Source: JBPOJN01 sp052033505
GTDB taxonomy: Bacteria > UBA10199 > JACPAL01 > GCA-016699445
NCBI GenBank assembly: GCA_052033505.1
Contig: JBPOJN010000042.1
Location: forward strand, 1-64,000
Direction: 5' to 3'
DNA length: 64,000 nucleotides
This document shows positions 52,704 to 61,562 of the stretch, in pieces. The notes beneath the pieces were generated by a model, which was not told the origin of the DNA, ran no database searches, and was given only the letters and a program-made list of their open reading frames with translations. Every line of letters starts with the position of its first letter. The stretch's first letter is position 1. Made by a program: the position numbers and the translations under genes.

Positions 52704-53609
52704 TTACATCGCCGCGCACCACTGCTTCATCTGCTCGTAAACCCGTAGGCTTTTTTGGAGGCGGTAGTGGGAGATGCCCAAAAGGATGCGGCAGTGTTCT
52801 TTTCGGAAGGGGATTGCGCTGGAAGGGAAATAGCCTTGGCCGGTGCCGCTGGCGGTCGGGACGAGGCCGTCGCCGAGGAGGGAGCCTATCTTCGAGCCGG
52901 GAACTTTCGAAAGGGTGCCACAGATCAGGTAGTGGCCGGCGGTCTCTAGCAGAGGCGTCCGGTTTCGGTGGCGGTAGAAGAGGTCGTTTGCGTTCTTACG
53001 TCGCCAATCTTCGTCGGTGACATAGCCGTGCCTTAAGTCCTTCACGCCCGCGCTGCGAAGTTCGCCTAAGGTCGAGATGAGTCTCGTGACGGGGGTGGGG
53101 ATGGTGTTTAAAACCGTCGTCGTGAGTTTGCCCAATTTTTCCCAATGCGTGCCTAAATGCGGAGAGCCCAGGTAAAAAACCTTACTCACGAGCCGGATCC
53201 ATTTCCGGTTTTCTTTTTGTCCGTAATGACAGGCGCTGCGAAACAGCAATCCGCCCATGCTGTGGCCGACTAAGACGACTTCCCGGATTTTAGTCGGAGA
53301 CGATGCGATTAATTTTTCCAATAAGGCCGAGAGGCGCTTGCCGTTGGTGGAAATGTGAAGGCCGGAGTTGTAGCGCAAGTAAAGCGGGGCGAATCCGAAA
53401 TCCCGTTCTAGTAGCGAGCCATAGTCGGTTTTTTCGCCGGACGCCTCATCGAAGAAGGTCCATCCCATTTCGGAACCGCAGCTGCCGTGGGCCAGGATGC
53501 AGATTTTGCCGCTCGCTGAGATTTTTGAAGAGCTTAACTTCGGATGCAGCTCCATCTTTACGGCGATCCGGCTTCGTCCAAAATGATCGCCGAAGACGCC
53601 ATTAGCCAC
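52704..53609 (-). CDS. Alpha/beta hydrolase, lipase-like
   Basis: 301 residues. The nucleophile elbow is GHSMGGLLF (Ser in VVLVGHSMGG), preceded by an oxyanion segment ILAHGSCGSEMGW; a His late in the protein (ISHYRLQ) could complete the triad. No signal peptide at the chosen ATG. PGAP1/triacylglycerol-lipase-like topology; probably an esterase or lipase. Single gene; 227 nt upstream of it on the left contain nothing I recognise. Confidence 0.75.
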   Translation of the reverse strand: MANGVFGDHFGRSRIAVKMELHPKLSSSKISASGKICILAHGSCGSEMGWTFFDEASGEKTDYGSLLERDFGFAPLYLRYNSGLHISTNGKRLSALLEKLIASSPTKIREVVLVGHSMGGLLFRSACHYGQKENRKWIRLVSKVFYLGSPHLGTHWEKLGKLTTTVLNTIPTPVTRLISTLGELRSAGVKDLRHGYVTDEDWRRKNANDLFYRHRNRTPLLETAGHYLICGTLSKVPGSKIGSLLGDGLVPTASGTGQGYFPSSAIPFRKEHCRILLGISHYRLQKSLRVYEQMKQWCAAM

Positions 53610-53684
53610 GCAACGCAGGCGCGTCGCATGGTGGCCTAATACCTCTAGAGTTTTTTTGATTTTAGAGATGTTTTTACGTTTTCC

Positions 53685-54221
53685 TTATTTTTTCCCGACG
53701 CGCGTATATCTCATCGTCATAGGTTCGGACTTTTCCTTGCCGTCACCGCTGCAGCTGGATTCGAACGTGTTTTTGTCGATGAAGTGAATCTTCGTGCTGC
53801 CCATGCTCGGGTCTTTCTTGGACTTGAGTCCGTCGACTTTGGCGACGTTCATCGTGAGGCTGTCTTCCGTGCTGCTCGCGAGCTTCAATGTGGGGCGGTT
53901 GCGCATGATGCAATAATGCGTCATCGCGAGCTTGCCGTTGTCGTCGTAATAAACGGAAATCATTTCATTCGGCGTTCCGGGAAAAATACGCTCCAGCACC
54001 GCGCTGCCGCCGGCCGTGACTTCGTATTCGGTGTACACTTTTTCGTTGGGCTTCCCGAACATGGAGGTCGTCGAGGTCCAGCGGCCTTCGAGGGCTTTGA
54101 TGCGTTGCAACTCGGGAGAACTCGTATCCGCCGGAATGGCGTGTTCGCCGGCATGGGCGACGGAAGAAAGGCTGAGAGCCACGGGGCAAACAGCAAGGAA
54201 TGTTTTGAATGTATTTTTCAT
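53685..54221 (-). CDS. Exported lipocalin-like protein (DUF1579-like)
   Basis: 178 residues. Signal peptide 1-24 (cleavage after AHA). The mature part begins LQRIKALEGRWTSTTSMFG and runs as antiparallel strands (EVTAGGSAVLERIFPG, MISVYYDDNGKLAMTHYC), the pattern of small lipocalin-like domains such as DUF1579 relatives. Two Cys (about 104 and 157). Ligand unknown. Confidence 0.65.
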   Translation of the reverse strand: MKNTFKTFLAVCPVALSLSSVAHAGEHAIPADTSSPELQRIKALEGRWTSTTSMFGKPNEKVYTEYEVTAGGSAVLERIFPGTPNEMISVYYDDNGKLAMTHYCIMRNRPTLKLASSTEDSLTMNVAKVDGLKSKKDPSMGSTKIHFIDKNTFESSCSGDGKEKSEPMTMRYTRVGKK

Positions 54222-54328
54222 AAAGCAGGTTCAAGTTTGAGGGAATCCGTCTATCTCATGTGAGTAGAAGATTCAAACGAAACAAAGATCTACCCTGCCG
54301 GACTTTTTGCCATTAAAGTCCGTCGCTC

Positions 54329-55231
54329 ATGCCCGTCCGCTTCGCCCCTAGTCCGACCGGTTCTTTTCACGTGGGTAACCTGCGCACCGCTTGGATCTCT
54401 CGGCGATGGGCGTCTTTCTTAAAACTTCCTTGGGTTGTCCGCTTCGAAGATATCGATGTGCCGCGCGTGGTGCGGGGGGCGCGTGAAAGGCAATTGGCTG
54501 ACATGAAATCATTGGGTCTAGTGCCGGATCAAATCGTGCTCCAGAGCGAGCGGCGGGGAAGGCATTGGCAAGTTTTTCAAGATTTCCAGAAAGCGGGACT
54601 GATCTATCCGTGTTATTGCTCCCGCAAAATGGTGCGCCAGGCCGTCGAGGATTCCGCCTCGGCCCCGCATCAAGAACCTCCCGCCTACAGCGGCCGTTGC
54701 CGTCATATGGCCGATCAAAATTTTAATACGGATTTTCCGAGTTTAGCTTGGCGATTAAAAATGCCGGATGAAAGCGGTGCCGAAGATGCGGTCATCGCGC
54801 GCACGTCTCCGGTTTGGGAGCAAGTGGAGACTCCGGACGCGGCTTCGTTTGTTCCCGCTTATCATTGGGCTTGTGCGATCGACGATCAGGACGGCGGTTA
54901 TGAGTTATTGGTGAGGGCTTGGGATCTGGAAGGAGTGACGTCGCTCCAGAGAACGATCCAATCCCATTTATGCCGTCTTGAAGGAAAAATCTTTGAGCCG
55001 GCCGCCATTTTTCATTGTGCCTTGGTCGTCCGGAACGACGGTCAACGTCTCGAAAAGCGCACGAAGGGTGTGACGTTGCCAGAGCTGTTGGATGCGGGAG
55101 AGGCGGCGGCATCGCTGACGGCGAAATTCGAGACTTCATTCTCGCATGCTTTTCAATGTCTTCCCCCTGGGCTCGTGTTTGGGGAAGAGCGCAAAAAGAT
55201 GACGCTTGGAGAGCTTGGTCTGAAAGAATAG
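54329..55231 (+). CDS. gluQ: Glutamyl-Q tRNA(Asp) synthetase
   Basis: 300 residues: the catalytic half of a glutamyl-tRNA synthetase without an anticodon-binding domain. RFAPSPTGSFHVGNLRTAW holds the HIGH-like motif (HVGN), and LEKRTKGVTL stands for KMSKS. Zn-type Cys occur in CYCSRKM and SGRC. GluQ attaches glutamate to queuosine in tRNA(Asp). Its size and lack of an anticodon domain distinguish it from GltX. Divergent from the lipocalin-like gene. Confidence 0.9.
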   Translation: MPVRFAPSPTGSFHVGNLRTAWISRRWASFLKLPWVVRFEDIDVPRVVRGARERQLADMKSLGLVPDQIVLQSERRGRHWQVFQDFQKAGLIYPCYCSRKMVRQAVEDSASAPHQEPPAYSGRCRHMADQNFNTDFPSLAWRLKMPDESGAEDAVIARTSPVWEQVETPDAASFVPAYHWACAIDDQDGGYELLVRAWDLEGVTSLQRTIQSHLCRLEGKIFEPAAIFHCALVVRNDGQRLEKRTKGVTLPELLDAGEAAASLTAKFETSFSHAFQCLPPGLVFGEERKKMTLGELGLKE

Positions 55232-55289
55232 ATCCTGACTTCAAGTCAATTTCGTTGATGAATCCGAAAAACTACTGTCTTTTGGGTTT

Positions 55290-56366
55290 ATGAAAAATTT
55301 CTCTCCACTTTTCCAGCCGCTTCGCTTGGGCGACCTTCAACTCAAAAACCGTATGATCATGTCGCCGCTGACGCGTAGCCGTGCCACTGGGACTGAGGGG
55401 CGCGTGCCGAACGCGCTCATGGCCGAGTATTACCGGCAGCGCGCTTCGGCCGGGCTCATCATCACCGAAGCCACGATCGTCAGTCCCATGGGCGCGGGCT
55501 ATGCGAACACGCCCGGGATTTATTCCGACGAACAAACGGAAGCCTGGAAGCTCATCACCAAGACGGTGCACGACGCCGGCGGTTTGATTTTCCTGCAGCT
55601 CTGGCACGTGGGGCGGATTTCAGATCCTGCTTTTTTAAACGGTGAAACGCCCGTCGCGCCGAGCGCGATCCAACCCAAAGGACACGTGAGTTTACTGCGT
55701 CCCGAAAAACCTTACGTCACGCCGCGGGCTTTGGAATTGAATGAGATTCCCGAAATCGTCGAACAGTTCCGCAAAGGCGCGGAGAACGCGAAGAAGGCCG
55801 GATTCGACGGCGTGGAGATCCATGGGGCAAACGGTTATTTGCTCGATCAATTCTTGCAGGACGGTTCGAATAAAAGAACGGATCGTTACGGCGGATCTTT
55901 GGAAAACCGCGCACGCCTGATGCTCGAAGTCGCCGATGCGGTGATTTCCGTTTGGGGGCCGGGCCGCGTCGGGATGCATCTCGCGCCGCGCAGCGACGCT
56001 CACGACATGTCCGACAGTCATCCGCGCGAGACGTTCGGGTATGTCGCGGAAGAATTGGGCAAACGGAAAATCGCTTTTCTCTGCGCCCGCGCCTCGCAAC
56101 AAGACGATCATTTAGGGGCGTACCTGAAAAAGAAATTCGGCGGGGTTTTCATCGCGAACCAGGAACTGAACCAGACCACGGCGGAAAAACTCATCGTGGA
56201 AAACGAAGCCGACGCGGTGGCGTTCGGCCGCCTCTTTCTTGCAAACCCGGATTTGCCGAAACGTTTTGAATTGAAAACGGAATTGAATACGCCCGACCCG
56301 ACGACCTTCTACGCGCCGGGACCGAAAGGCTATGCGGATTATCCTTTTTTGGGTGCCTCGCTCTAG
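55290..56366 (+). CDS. Old Yellow Enzyme family alkene reductase (NemA-like)
   Basis: 358 residues. Start LFQPLRLGDLQLKNRMIMSP, WHVGRIS, the His-Asn pair in EIHGANGYLLDQFLQ, SNKRTDRYGGSLENR and a C-terminal AFGRLFLANPDLPKR are family motifs of FMN enes reductases of the NemA/XenB/OPR branch. Reduces activated C=C or nitro compounds with NAD(P)H. 58 nt after gluQ, may be co-transcribed. Confidence 0.93.
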   Translation: MKNFSPLFQPLRLGDLQLKNRMIMSPLTRSRATGTEGRVPNALMAEYYRQRASAGLIITEATIVSPMGAGYANTPGIYSDEQTEAWKLITKTVHDAGGLIFLQLWHVGRISDPAFLNGETPVAPSAIQPKGHVSLLRPEKPYVTPRALELNEIPEIVEQFRKGAENAKKAGFDGVEIHGANGYLLDQFLQDGSNKRTDRYGGSLENRARLMLEVADAVISVWGPGRVGMHLAPRSDAHDMSDSHPRETFGYVAEELGKRKIAFLCARASQQDDHLGAYLKKKFGGVFIANQELNQTTAEKLIVENEADAVAFGRLFLANPDLPKRFELKTELNTPDPTTFYAPGPKGYADYPFLGASL

Positions 56367-56385
56367 TTGTTCCCGTCGCCGAGGT

Positions 56386-57216
56386 TCACCAGGAATCAAG
56401 GAACATAGGTGAGCGGCCAAGCGCCGCTCGTGAAGTCGGTGGCGCCGGTGCCGAGGTTAGCGCAGTCGGGGCGACTTCACGCGTTGAAACCGCCCCCATG
56501 GAAGGAGAGTTCGTATTCACCGCCGTCAGGTGGAAGGTCTTCAGGTCCGCGCCTACTTCAGCGCCTGTTCCCGTCGTATAAGGTGTCGTGTTGCTGTCGC
56601 TGTCGACCTGGCAAAAGAAATCCATCAGGTTGTTGTCGAGGATCGTCTCGCTAAAAACAAAAGGTGTGTCGGTCAAGTCGGCATTGGCTAAGGCGGGAGT
56701 CCCGGCATTGAAGAGTGCCACCTGAACCTCCGCCCATCCGGCGGGGATGGCGTCCAGACCTTCCGGAAGCGTGGGCGTAAAATCGTCGAATCCATTGGTG
56801 GCAAAAGTCGTGTCCAGAGGATTGATTTCCAGCTGGATCGGATCGATGCGGTAGCGGCGGTACGTGGTTTCCGCCATCGCATCTTCATTACGGATTTGAG
56901 AATAATTATCGGCTTCGTTGATGCTTAAGTACTCGGCGGGTTCGGATTGGTTCATGTTGTGACAGTAAACGTCCCAAGGTTGGCTTTCGTCGCCGTCAAT
57001 ATAGAGGGTGTAAGTTCCGTTCGCGGGCCTGTCTCCCGTCTCATCGACGGCGGCTTCCTGGACTTCCAAACAGGTTTGCGGAAAAGTCGAAATAACGTCC
57101 GTCGGCGCCGCACCCGCGCAGCCGGTAATGCCGACAAGCCCAAGAGAACCGGTGATCAGAGAGAAAGCCGGCATCGCTAACATCACCAAAATAAAACCCA
57201 TCCGACGTGTTGTCAT
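56386..57216 (-). CDS. GON-domain lipoprotein
   Basis: 276 residues. Signal peptide with lipobox ITGC (Cys33). From about 47 to 260 it follows the GON domain known from the C-terminus of ADAMTS-9/20 and from some bacterial secreted proteins: CLEVQEAA, NGTYTLYIDGDESQPWDVYC, AEYLSINEADNYSQ, RYRIDPIQLEINPLDTTFA. Paired Cys are kept. Function in bacteria is unknown; the animal domain is extracellular. Likely outer-membrane or periplasmic. Confidence 0.72.
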   Translation of the reverse strand: MTTRRMGFILVMLAMPAFSLITGSLGLVGITGCAGAAPTDVISTFPQTCLEVQEAAVDETGDRPANGTYTLYIDGDESQPWDVYCHNMNQSEPAEYLSINEADNYSQIRNEDAMAETTYRRYRIDPIQLEINPLDTTFATNGFDDFTPTLPEGLDAIPAGWAEVQVALFNAGTPALANADLTDTPFVFSETILDNNLMDFFCQVDSDSNTTPYTTGTGAEVGADLKTFHLTAVNTNSPSMGAVSTREVAPTALTSAPAPPTSRAALGRSPMFLDSW

Positions 57217-57619
57217 GAGTCCCCCAAAAATTTGATTTTGAATATCTTAGCAGAAGTGAGCGAAAGGGTGCAGGGAAAAGAATATATGAGAGACGGAGGC
57301 GCATTCCGTTGCTAAAATGTTTTAAGTTGAAATCGGGATTAAAAGCGCCAGATTTAGAGGAGGATACAGATTATCTTTTTTTAAGGCCCAAAGAGCCGCT
57401 TTGATGTGAGATCAGGATGAAGTCGCCAGGGCCTCTCTGGAGAAGGGCGTTTGCCGTCGTTGTAATGGCCCAGCCGTGATAAGGATCCCTGAGTTTCGCC
57501 GAATCCTCACTCCAAGACAGTTCGTCCAGAACAATTTCGATGCGGTGGTCCGCCCTGATCATGGATTCACACGCGGCTCCGCAACCCCGCCAACCTAATT
57601 GCTGCATCACGGCCCGTCC

Positions 57620-58583
57620 GTCCGGCGCTCTGCCCGAGGTGTTCGACCGATATTGATCGCGATGAAGATCGATGCCAGGATTCATCGTTTAGGACTCACG
57701 GGGTCAACATGTCTGGCGACAGCGAGGAGCAGCTTGCCTTCCTCGAATCGCTTCTCTAGAGAACGGCATGCCCAAGACTCATAAAACCAAGATACACAAA
57801 CGTCCGTTTCCGTTGACCAGTCAGGAGATCGGAAAATACGACCTCTTGAAGATCTTGCGTTTCGGCGCCTTGCCTTCCGTGTACGCGTCCAAAAGTTTCG
57901 AGCTTAAGGATCATGCGGCCTACGTGGATGCGTACCTCGAAGAGATGAAAGCCCAAGGTAGGATCAAAAATAAAGAAGAATTCCTGAAATTCCTCCGGAC
58001 CGTTTCGTTGAATAGCGGGGGATTGATCGTTTTGACCAAAGGCATGGACCGTTCCTTCGAGCTGAAGACATCTAAAGTCCTCGAATATTTCGAAATCCTG
58101 AAAGATACGCTCATGGGAGACTTCCTCGAGCCTTACTCTCCGAACCCGATCCCGAAGGGCATGATCCTGAAGAAATTTTATTTTTTTGACGTGGGGATTT
58201 CCAATTTCTTGGCGAATCGCTGGGACATCTCGCCTGGGACCGGGAGTTTCAAGTGTACTTTGGAGCAATTCGTCGTCATGGAATTGCGCGCTTATCTTTC
58301 GCGCCGTAAAGACGCCCGGCCTCTTCGTTTTTGGAGATCGGAATATGCGACCGAAGTGAAATGTCTGATCGGCGACGAAGTCGCTATTGACATCGACGGC
58401 TCCAAGGACGCGATCACCAGCCGTAATCTCGAAGGTTTCAAAAGTCTGGGCGCCGACACTCCCTTCAAGCCGAGACATCGTCTAATCGTCTCCATCGAGG
58501 AGAAGCCTAGAAAAGTTGACTTCGTCGAAGTCCTGCCCGTCGCGGAATTTTTATCGCGGCTTTGGGACGATAAATACGCTTGA
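57620..58583 (+). pseudogene. Remnant of an AAA/DUF4143 ATPase, N-terminal ATPase part lost
   Basis: An intact frame from the ATG at 57768 (271 codons) holds only the C-terminal DUF4143-type part: FPLTSQEIG, LLKILRFGALPSVYAS, YVDAYLEEMKAQGRIKN, KFYFFDVGISNFLANRW and LEQFVVMELRAYLS. These proteins normally start with a Walker A ATPase of about 170 residues. Just upstream fragments of that part can be read in other frames (TDIDRDEDRC near 57653, LTGST at 57695-57709), which suggests at least two frameshifts, and no Walker A is found. The surviving piece could still be translated. Function of the family is unclear, often mobile/TA-like. Confidence 0.6.
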
Positions 58584-58621
58584 GAAAGATTTGGTGCCTT
58601 GCGCCGGCTTTCGCCCATGCG

Positions 58622-59884
58622 CTACGGTTCTTTCATTTTAAAAACAAATTCACGCCTCTTTTTTTGCATCTGAAGCAAACCCTTGTCGCATAAATCCGTG
58701 AGGTCGGTCCGGGCGGTTTCGTAAACGACGTGATTTATTTTTCGGTACTTTTTGATCGTCAGCGGAAAAAGTCCTTGGCGGAAATGAAGCTTAAACATTT
58801 TTTCCTGCCTGGGATTTAATTCCGTCCCCGAAGCCGTCAGTTTCGCCAGCCAGTCCGAGAGCGTTTCTTCCGTCTTTTTCTGAATTTCCACGGTCGTGAT
58901 CGCTTCCAGGATCATTTGAGCGGAGTAGAGGGCGAAATACGTCATGTCGGAGTCGCATTTTTCGACGTTCAGGATCGCTTGATAATACCCTTTTCTCTTG
59001 GCCGCGATCGCCTTAGAGACAGAAAAGTATTTCATGAAGTCGTACCCGTGTTTCAGCAGGTAATGATACATCAAGGCCCGCGCCGTCCGTCCGTTCCCGT
59101 CGAAAAAAGGATGAACGTAAACCGTATAAAAATGCAGGATCGAGGCTTTGGTGACCGGATGGACGAAAAAAGAATCGATCCCCTCTAACTTATCCAGCTC
59201 CACCCACGTAAAGAGTTTCTGCATCATCCCGCGGATCCGATTGGCCTCCGGAGGCGTGTAGTCGATGGTTTGGTTGGCTTCATCCACGACCAAAATTTGA
59301 CCGTCCCGATACTTACCCGAATAAGGTTCATCTTCCGGATCCAGCGTTTCTTCCGTCGCGATTCGGTGCACGTCGCAGACAAAAGCTTCATCCAGTTTCC
59401 GGTCGAGATTTTTCAGGATGAAATCCATCGTCCGGAAATTATTGAGGCACATCCGTTCGCTGCGGTCTTGCGGGCTCACCTGTTTGCGGATCAACTCTTC
59501 GGCTTTTTTCCGCGTCGTTTTTGCACCCTCGATCCAGGAGGAATAAAAAGCCTCATCGATCAAACTTTGCGTGAGGAGTTCCCCGAGTAGAGAAGCTTGC
59601 TTGGTTTCTTTCCAAAGAGATCTTTGGATATCGATCTCATGTAGCATCTTCTCCAGACGCGGAGTTTTCCAATACCCAAACGGCTGGTTTTGCTGATCCG
59701 TCAAAGGATACAAAGGCTCAGATTTGTGTTTGCGGATGCTTGAGATCAACTCTAGTAGTTTATCTTCTTTCAATCCTTCTGGGATTCGATGTGAGATTTC
59801 TTCTGGAGAAAAATAGCGGCTGTTGGCTAGGTCGATAAACAGAAACCTTTGAATTTCCTTATCTTTATTGGTTTCCTCAGGCAT
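58622..59884 (-). CDS. Fic-family protein with N-terminal inhibitory helix
   Basis: 420 residues. Fic core motif HPFFDGNGRTAR (258-269) is complete, so AMP-transferase activity is expected. An inhibitory (S/T)xxxE(G/N) motif, SSWIEG, lies at 115-120, the class II position. The C-terminus (about 340-420) looks like a winged helix (NPRQEKMFKLHF, INHVVYETARTDLTDLCDKGLL). Fic enzymes move AMP from ATP to Ser/Thr/Tyr of target proteins. AGGA 6 nt before the ATG. An 11-bp-phased repeat lies directly upstream and may be its operator. Confidence 0.9.
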   Translation of the reverse strand: MPEETNKDKEIQRFLFIDLANSRYFSPEEISHRIPEGLKEDKLLELISSIRKHKSEPLYPLTDQQNQPFGYWKTPRLEKMLHEIDIQRSLWKETKQASLLGELLTQSLIDEAFYSSWIEGAKTTRKKAEELIRKQVSPQDRSERMCLNNFRTMDFILKNLDRKLDEAFVCDVHRIATEETLDPEDEPYSGKYRDGQILVVDEANQTIDYTPPEANRIRGMMQKLFTWVELDKLEGIDSFFVHPVTKASILHFYTVYVHPFFDGNGRTARALMYHYLLKHGYDFMKYFSVSKAIAAKRKGYYQAILNVEKCDSDMTYFALYSAQMILEAITTVEIQKKTEETLSDWLAKLTASGTELNPRQEKMFKLHFRQGLFPLTIKKYRKINHVVYETARTDLTDLCDKGLLQMQKKRREFVFKMKEP

Positions 59885-59903
59885 GTTTGTTCCTGTTTTA
59901 TTA

Positions 59904-59940
59904 CTATCTAGTGCTAATTATGTACTAATTAAATACTAAT
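59904..59940. repeat. 11-bp phased CTAAT repeats upstream of fic
   Basis: CTAAT occurs at 59914, 59925 and 59936, exactly 11 bp apart, inside ACTAATTAnnn-like units; a weaker CTATC at 59904 may be a fourth unit. On the fic sense strand the unit is ATTAGTAnnnn. One repeat per helical turn on one face of the DNA is typical of a multimeric operator. It lies 20-56 bp before the fic ATG. Confidence 0.6.
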
Positions 59941-60142
59941 GTCTACTGTTCCATCGTTGTTTGGGAAGGGAAAGAAGGCTCGTCCGGTGAACTCTGTGGC
60001 GCCGGTTCACAGCAATCTTCAGCAGTCTTCTTTTTATTTTAATGTGGCTTCGATGTGTGTCTGACGCTTACGTACTGATGGTGTCAGGCGCGCTGTCATT
60101 TAATTATAGATTAAAGCTCAAACGGGGATGACAACTTGAAAC

Positions 60143-60171
60143 TTGTCATTATTAATCATGTATGATATAAG
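60143..60171 (+). promoter_or_regulatory. Promoter and operator of the toxin-antitoxin pair
   Basis: TTGTCA (60143-60148), 17-nt spacer, TATAAG (60166-60171) with an extended TGA just before. A perfect inverted repeat ATCAT-GT-ATGAT (60155-60166) overlaps the -10, the usual place for antitoxin autorepression. The promoter overlaps the first possible toxin codons, so either the toxin starts further down or this element is fortuitous. Confidence 0.5.
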
Positions 60172-60559
60172 GGAGCATAGTGCAGGCCTATGGATCTTGG
60201 AAGAAGAAGGCCAGAACGTTTTGCTGAAGGATTGTTTGAAATTCAGTCTCAGCAAGGTTGAGAGAGTGCGGTTATTTCAGATCCTGCGCGAAGTGGTTGC
60301 GGAAATCCAAATCGGGGGCGCGATTGATGATTTTATCTCCGCCGGAGAATTGAAGCGCTTGGAACGACAGAAAGAGACGGAAGGTTTGGACGTTTGGGAA
60401 GTGAGAGACCCTGGCCGGGGAGGACGGATCGTTTTTATAAGGGAAGATCCGAACTCCATAGTCGTTGCAGCCGTAGATAAAAGACAGTTTTCTCATAGTC
60501 AGGCCATATTGAGAGGAGTTAAACGATGGAAAAGTTACCTAAAAGAGCGCGCAAAATAA
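60158..60559 (+). CDS. RelE/HigB-like toxin
   Basis: About 133 residues from the ATG at 60158; an in-frame TTG at 60143 and a TTG at 60197 are alternatives. Layout of the Gp49/HigB-type family: a strand (GLWILEEEGQNVL), helical middle (LSKVERVRLFQILREVV), then DVWEVRDPGRGGRIVFIRE and VVAAVDKRQFSHSQAILRGVKRWKSYL. Such toxins cut mRNA on the ribosome. It precedes and overlaps the HTH antitoxin gene by 34 nt, the reversed (HigBA) gene order. Confidence 0.68.
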   Translation: MYDIREHSAGLWILEEEGQNVLLKDCLKFSLSKVERVRLFQILREVVAEIQIGGAIDDFISAGELKRLERQKETEGLDVWEVRDPGRGGRIVFIREDPNSIVVAAVDKRQFSHSQAILRGVKRWKSYLKERAK

Positions 60560-60852
60560 GCACCGCCGAGGCTTTGGGACTGGATCCTCGAAACCCTTCT
60601 GATCGTTTTTATATTCGTTATGAGAGCTTGCTGCTCGACTTGCGAAAAATCATGCGAAAGCGCGGCATCAGCGGGAATCAGCTGGCAAAACTCATGGGAG
60701 TCAGCCGGCAGGCGATCTATGATCGGTTTGCCGGAAAGAACACGACTTTGGAATGGATCAGCCGGGTTTCCGAGATTCTAGGGCTACAACTCAAAGTTAA
60801 GATCGTTCAGCCTACTCATTCTTACGAAGAGGATCGTAGAAAAGTAGCCTAA
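60526..60852 (+). CDS. XRE-family HTH antitoxin (HigA-like)
   Basis: 108 residues. AGGAG 7 nt before the ATG is a strong ribosome site. The HTH is at about 45-100: LRKIMRKRGISGNQLAKLMGVSRQAIYDRF, then WISRVSEILGLQLKV. It would neutralise the toxin encoded just upstream and bind the operator at 60155-60166. Overlap with the toxin gene couples the two. Confidence 0.82.
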   Translation: MEKLPKRARKISTAEALGLDPRNPSDRFYIRYESLLLDLRKIMRKRGISGNQLAKLMGVSRQAIYDRFAGKNTTLEWISRVSEILGLQLKVKIVQPTHSYEEDRRKVA

Positions 60853-60924
60853 GGACTCCCAACCTTATCAGCACCTGGAACAATTCTTTTAAATCGTAAC
60901 ATTTGGAATTCTGGAAAAGGCGAT

Positions 60925-61285
60925 TCTCGTCGGCGCGGAAGATAGCTGCTGGTTCGCATCGATTTGGGATTCGACGTCTGGGTCAATCAACGCCCCCGGT
61001 TTCGCGGCATCAACACCGCCGAGATCATTTGCAACGGCGTTCCCGCGGGGGAAGTGTCCGACCGGGCCGAGCAAGCCAAAGCGTTCGTCCAAGACAAGCT
61101 CAAAGACATCGCCTTCGTCGTGGTCAAAACCTACAAGACCGACATGTGGCCGCTACGTCTCCGATATTTTTTACCACCCGACGATTAAAAAGAAGGAGGA
61201 GGTCTACTCAAACGGGTTCTTCCTCTCCATCTGTTCCAGCAACCGCCCCAAGCTACTCTTAGAAAGCTCGACCCTAGGTAAAAGA
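60925..61285 (+). pseudogene. Frameshifted SNase-like (thermonuclease) gene
   Basis: Fragments of a staphylococcal-nuclease-type domain appear in order but in different frames. LVRIDLGFDVWVNQRPRFRG, INTAEI, AEQAKAFVQDKLKD and VVVKTYKTDM run to about 61148; then GRYVSDIFYHPTIKKKEEVYS continues one frame over, as if two bases of a Tyr codon were lost. Upstream, GAEDT-LLV needs another one-base correction near 60944. So at least two frameshifts. No intact start is visible. Confidence 0.7.
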
Positions 61286-61555
61286 TCATGCCTTTTGGCC
61301 TTCCCAATCTGCCGGATAATAATTCAGGATAACTTCTTCAGGATTTGGCTTGTCCGGGCCTTTTTTAGAAGTCTCCAGCTCTCGAATGCGTGTCTGCCCA
61401 GGCATAAGAGCCAACGTCGCAACCACCAACATTATATAGACCAGAAAAACGATCTTGTGAGCCTCGAAACCTGAAAGCGCCAAGCCATAAACCAGCCAAC
61501 CCCCAATCCCCACGGAAATCACCGTCAAAAGAACTTTGATCCATTTCACAGGCAT
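61286..61555 (-). CDS. Small membrane protein
   Basis: 89 residues from the ATG at 61555, chosen for GAGGGAAAG before it; a frame to 61657 lies in the neighbour. Two hydrophobic helices (about 5-25 and 32-52), then a polar tail with PEEVILNYYPADWEGQ. Unrecognised. Its start overlaps nothing but lies 8 nt after the DUF3147 remnant, so the two were probably one transcript. Confidence 0.55.
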   Translation of the reverse strand: MPVKWIKVLLTVISVGIGGWLVYGLALSGFEAHKIVFLVYIMLVVATLALMPGQTRIRELETSKKGPDKPNPEEVILNYYPADWEGQKA

Positions 61556-61562
61556 CTTTCCC

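Noticed and set aside
52760..52977. Two more GGCGGTAG sites (52760, 52970)
   Set aside because: They are inside the hydrolase gene on the non-coding strand; chance matches of an 8-mer.
57371..57685. 104-codon minus-strand frame with WRGCGAACESMI
   Set aside because: No family, no ribosome site, and it overlaps what look like frameshifted AAA fragments on the plus strand; left out as a gene.
60903..61262. 119-codon plus-strand frame, very Arg-rich
   Set aside because: Out-of-frame reading of the SNase-like pseudogene.
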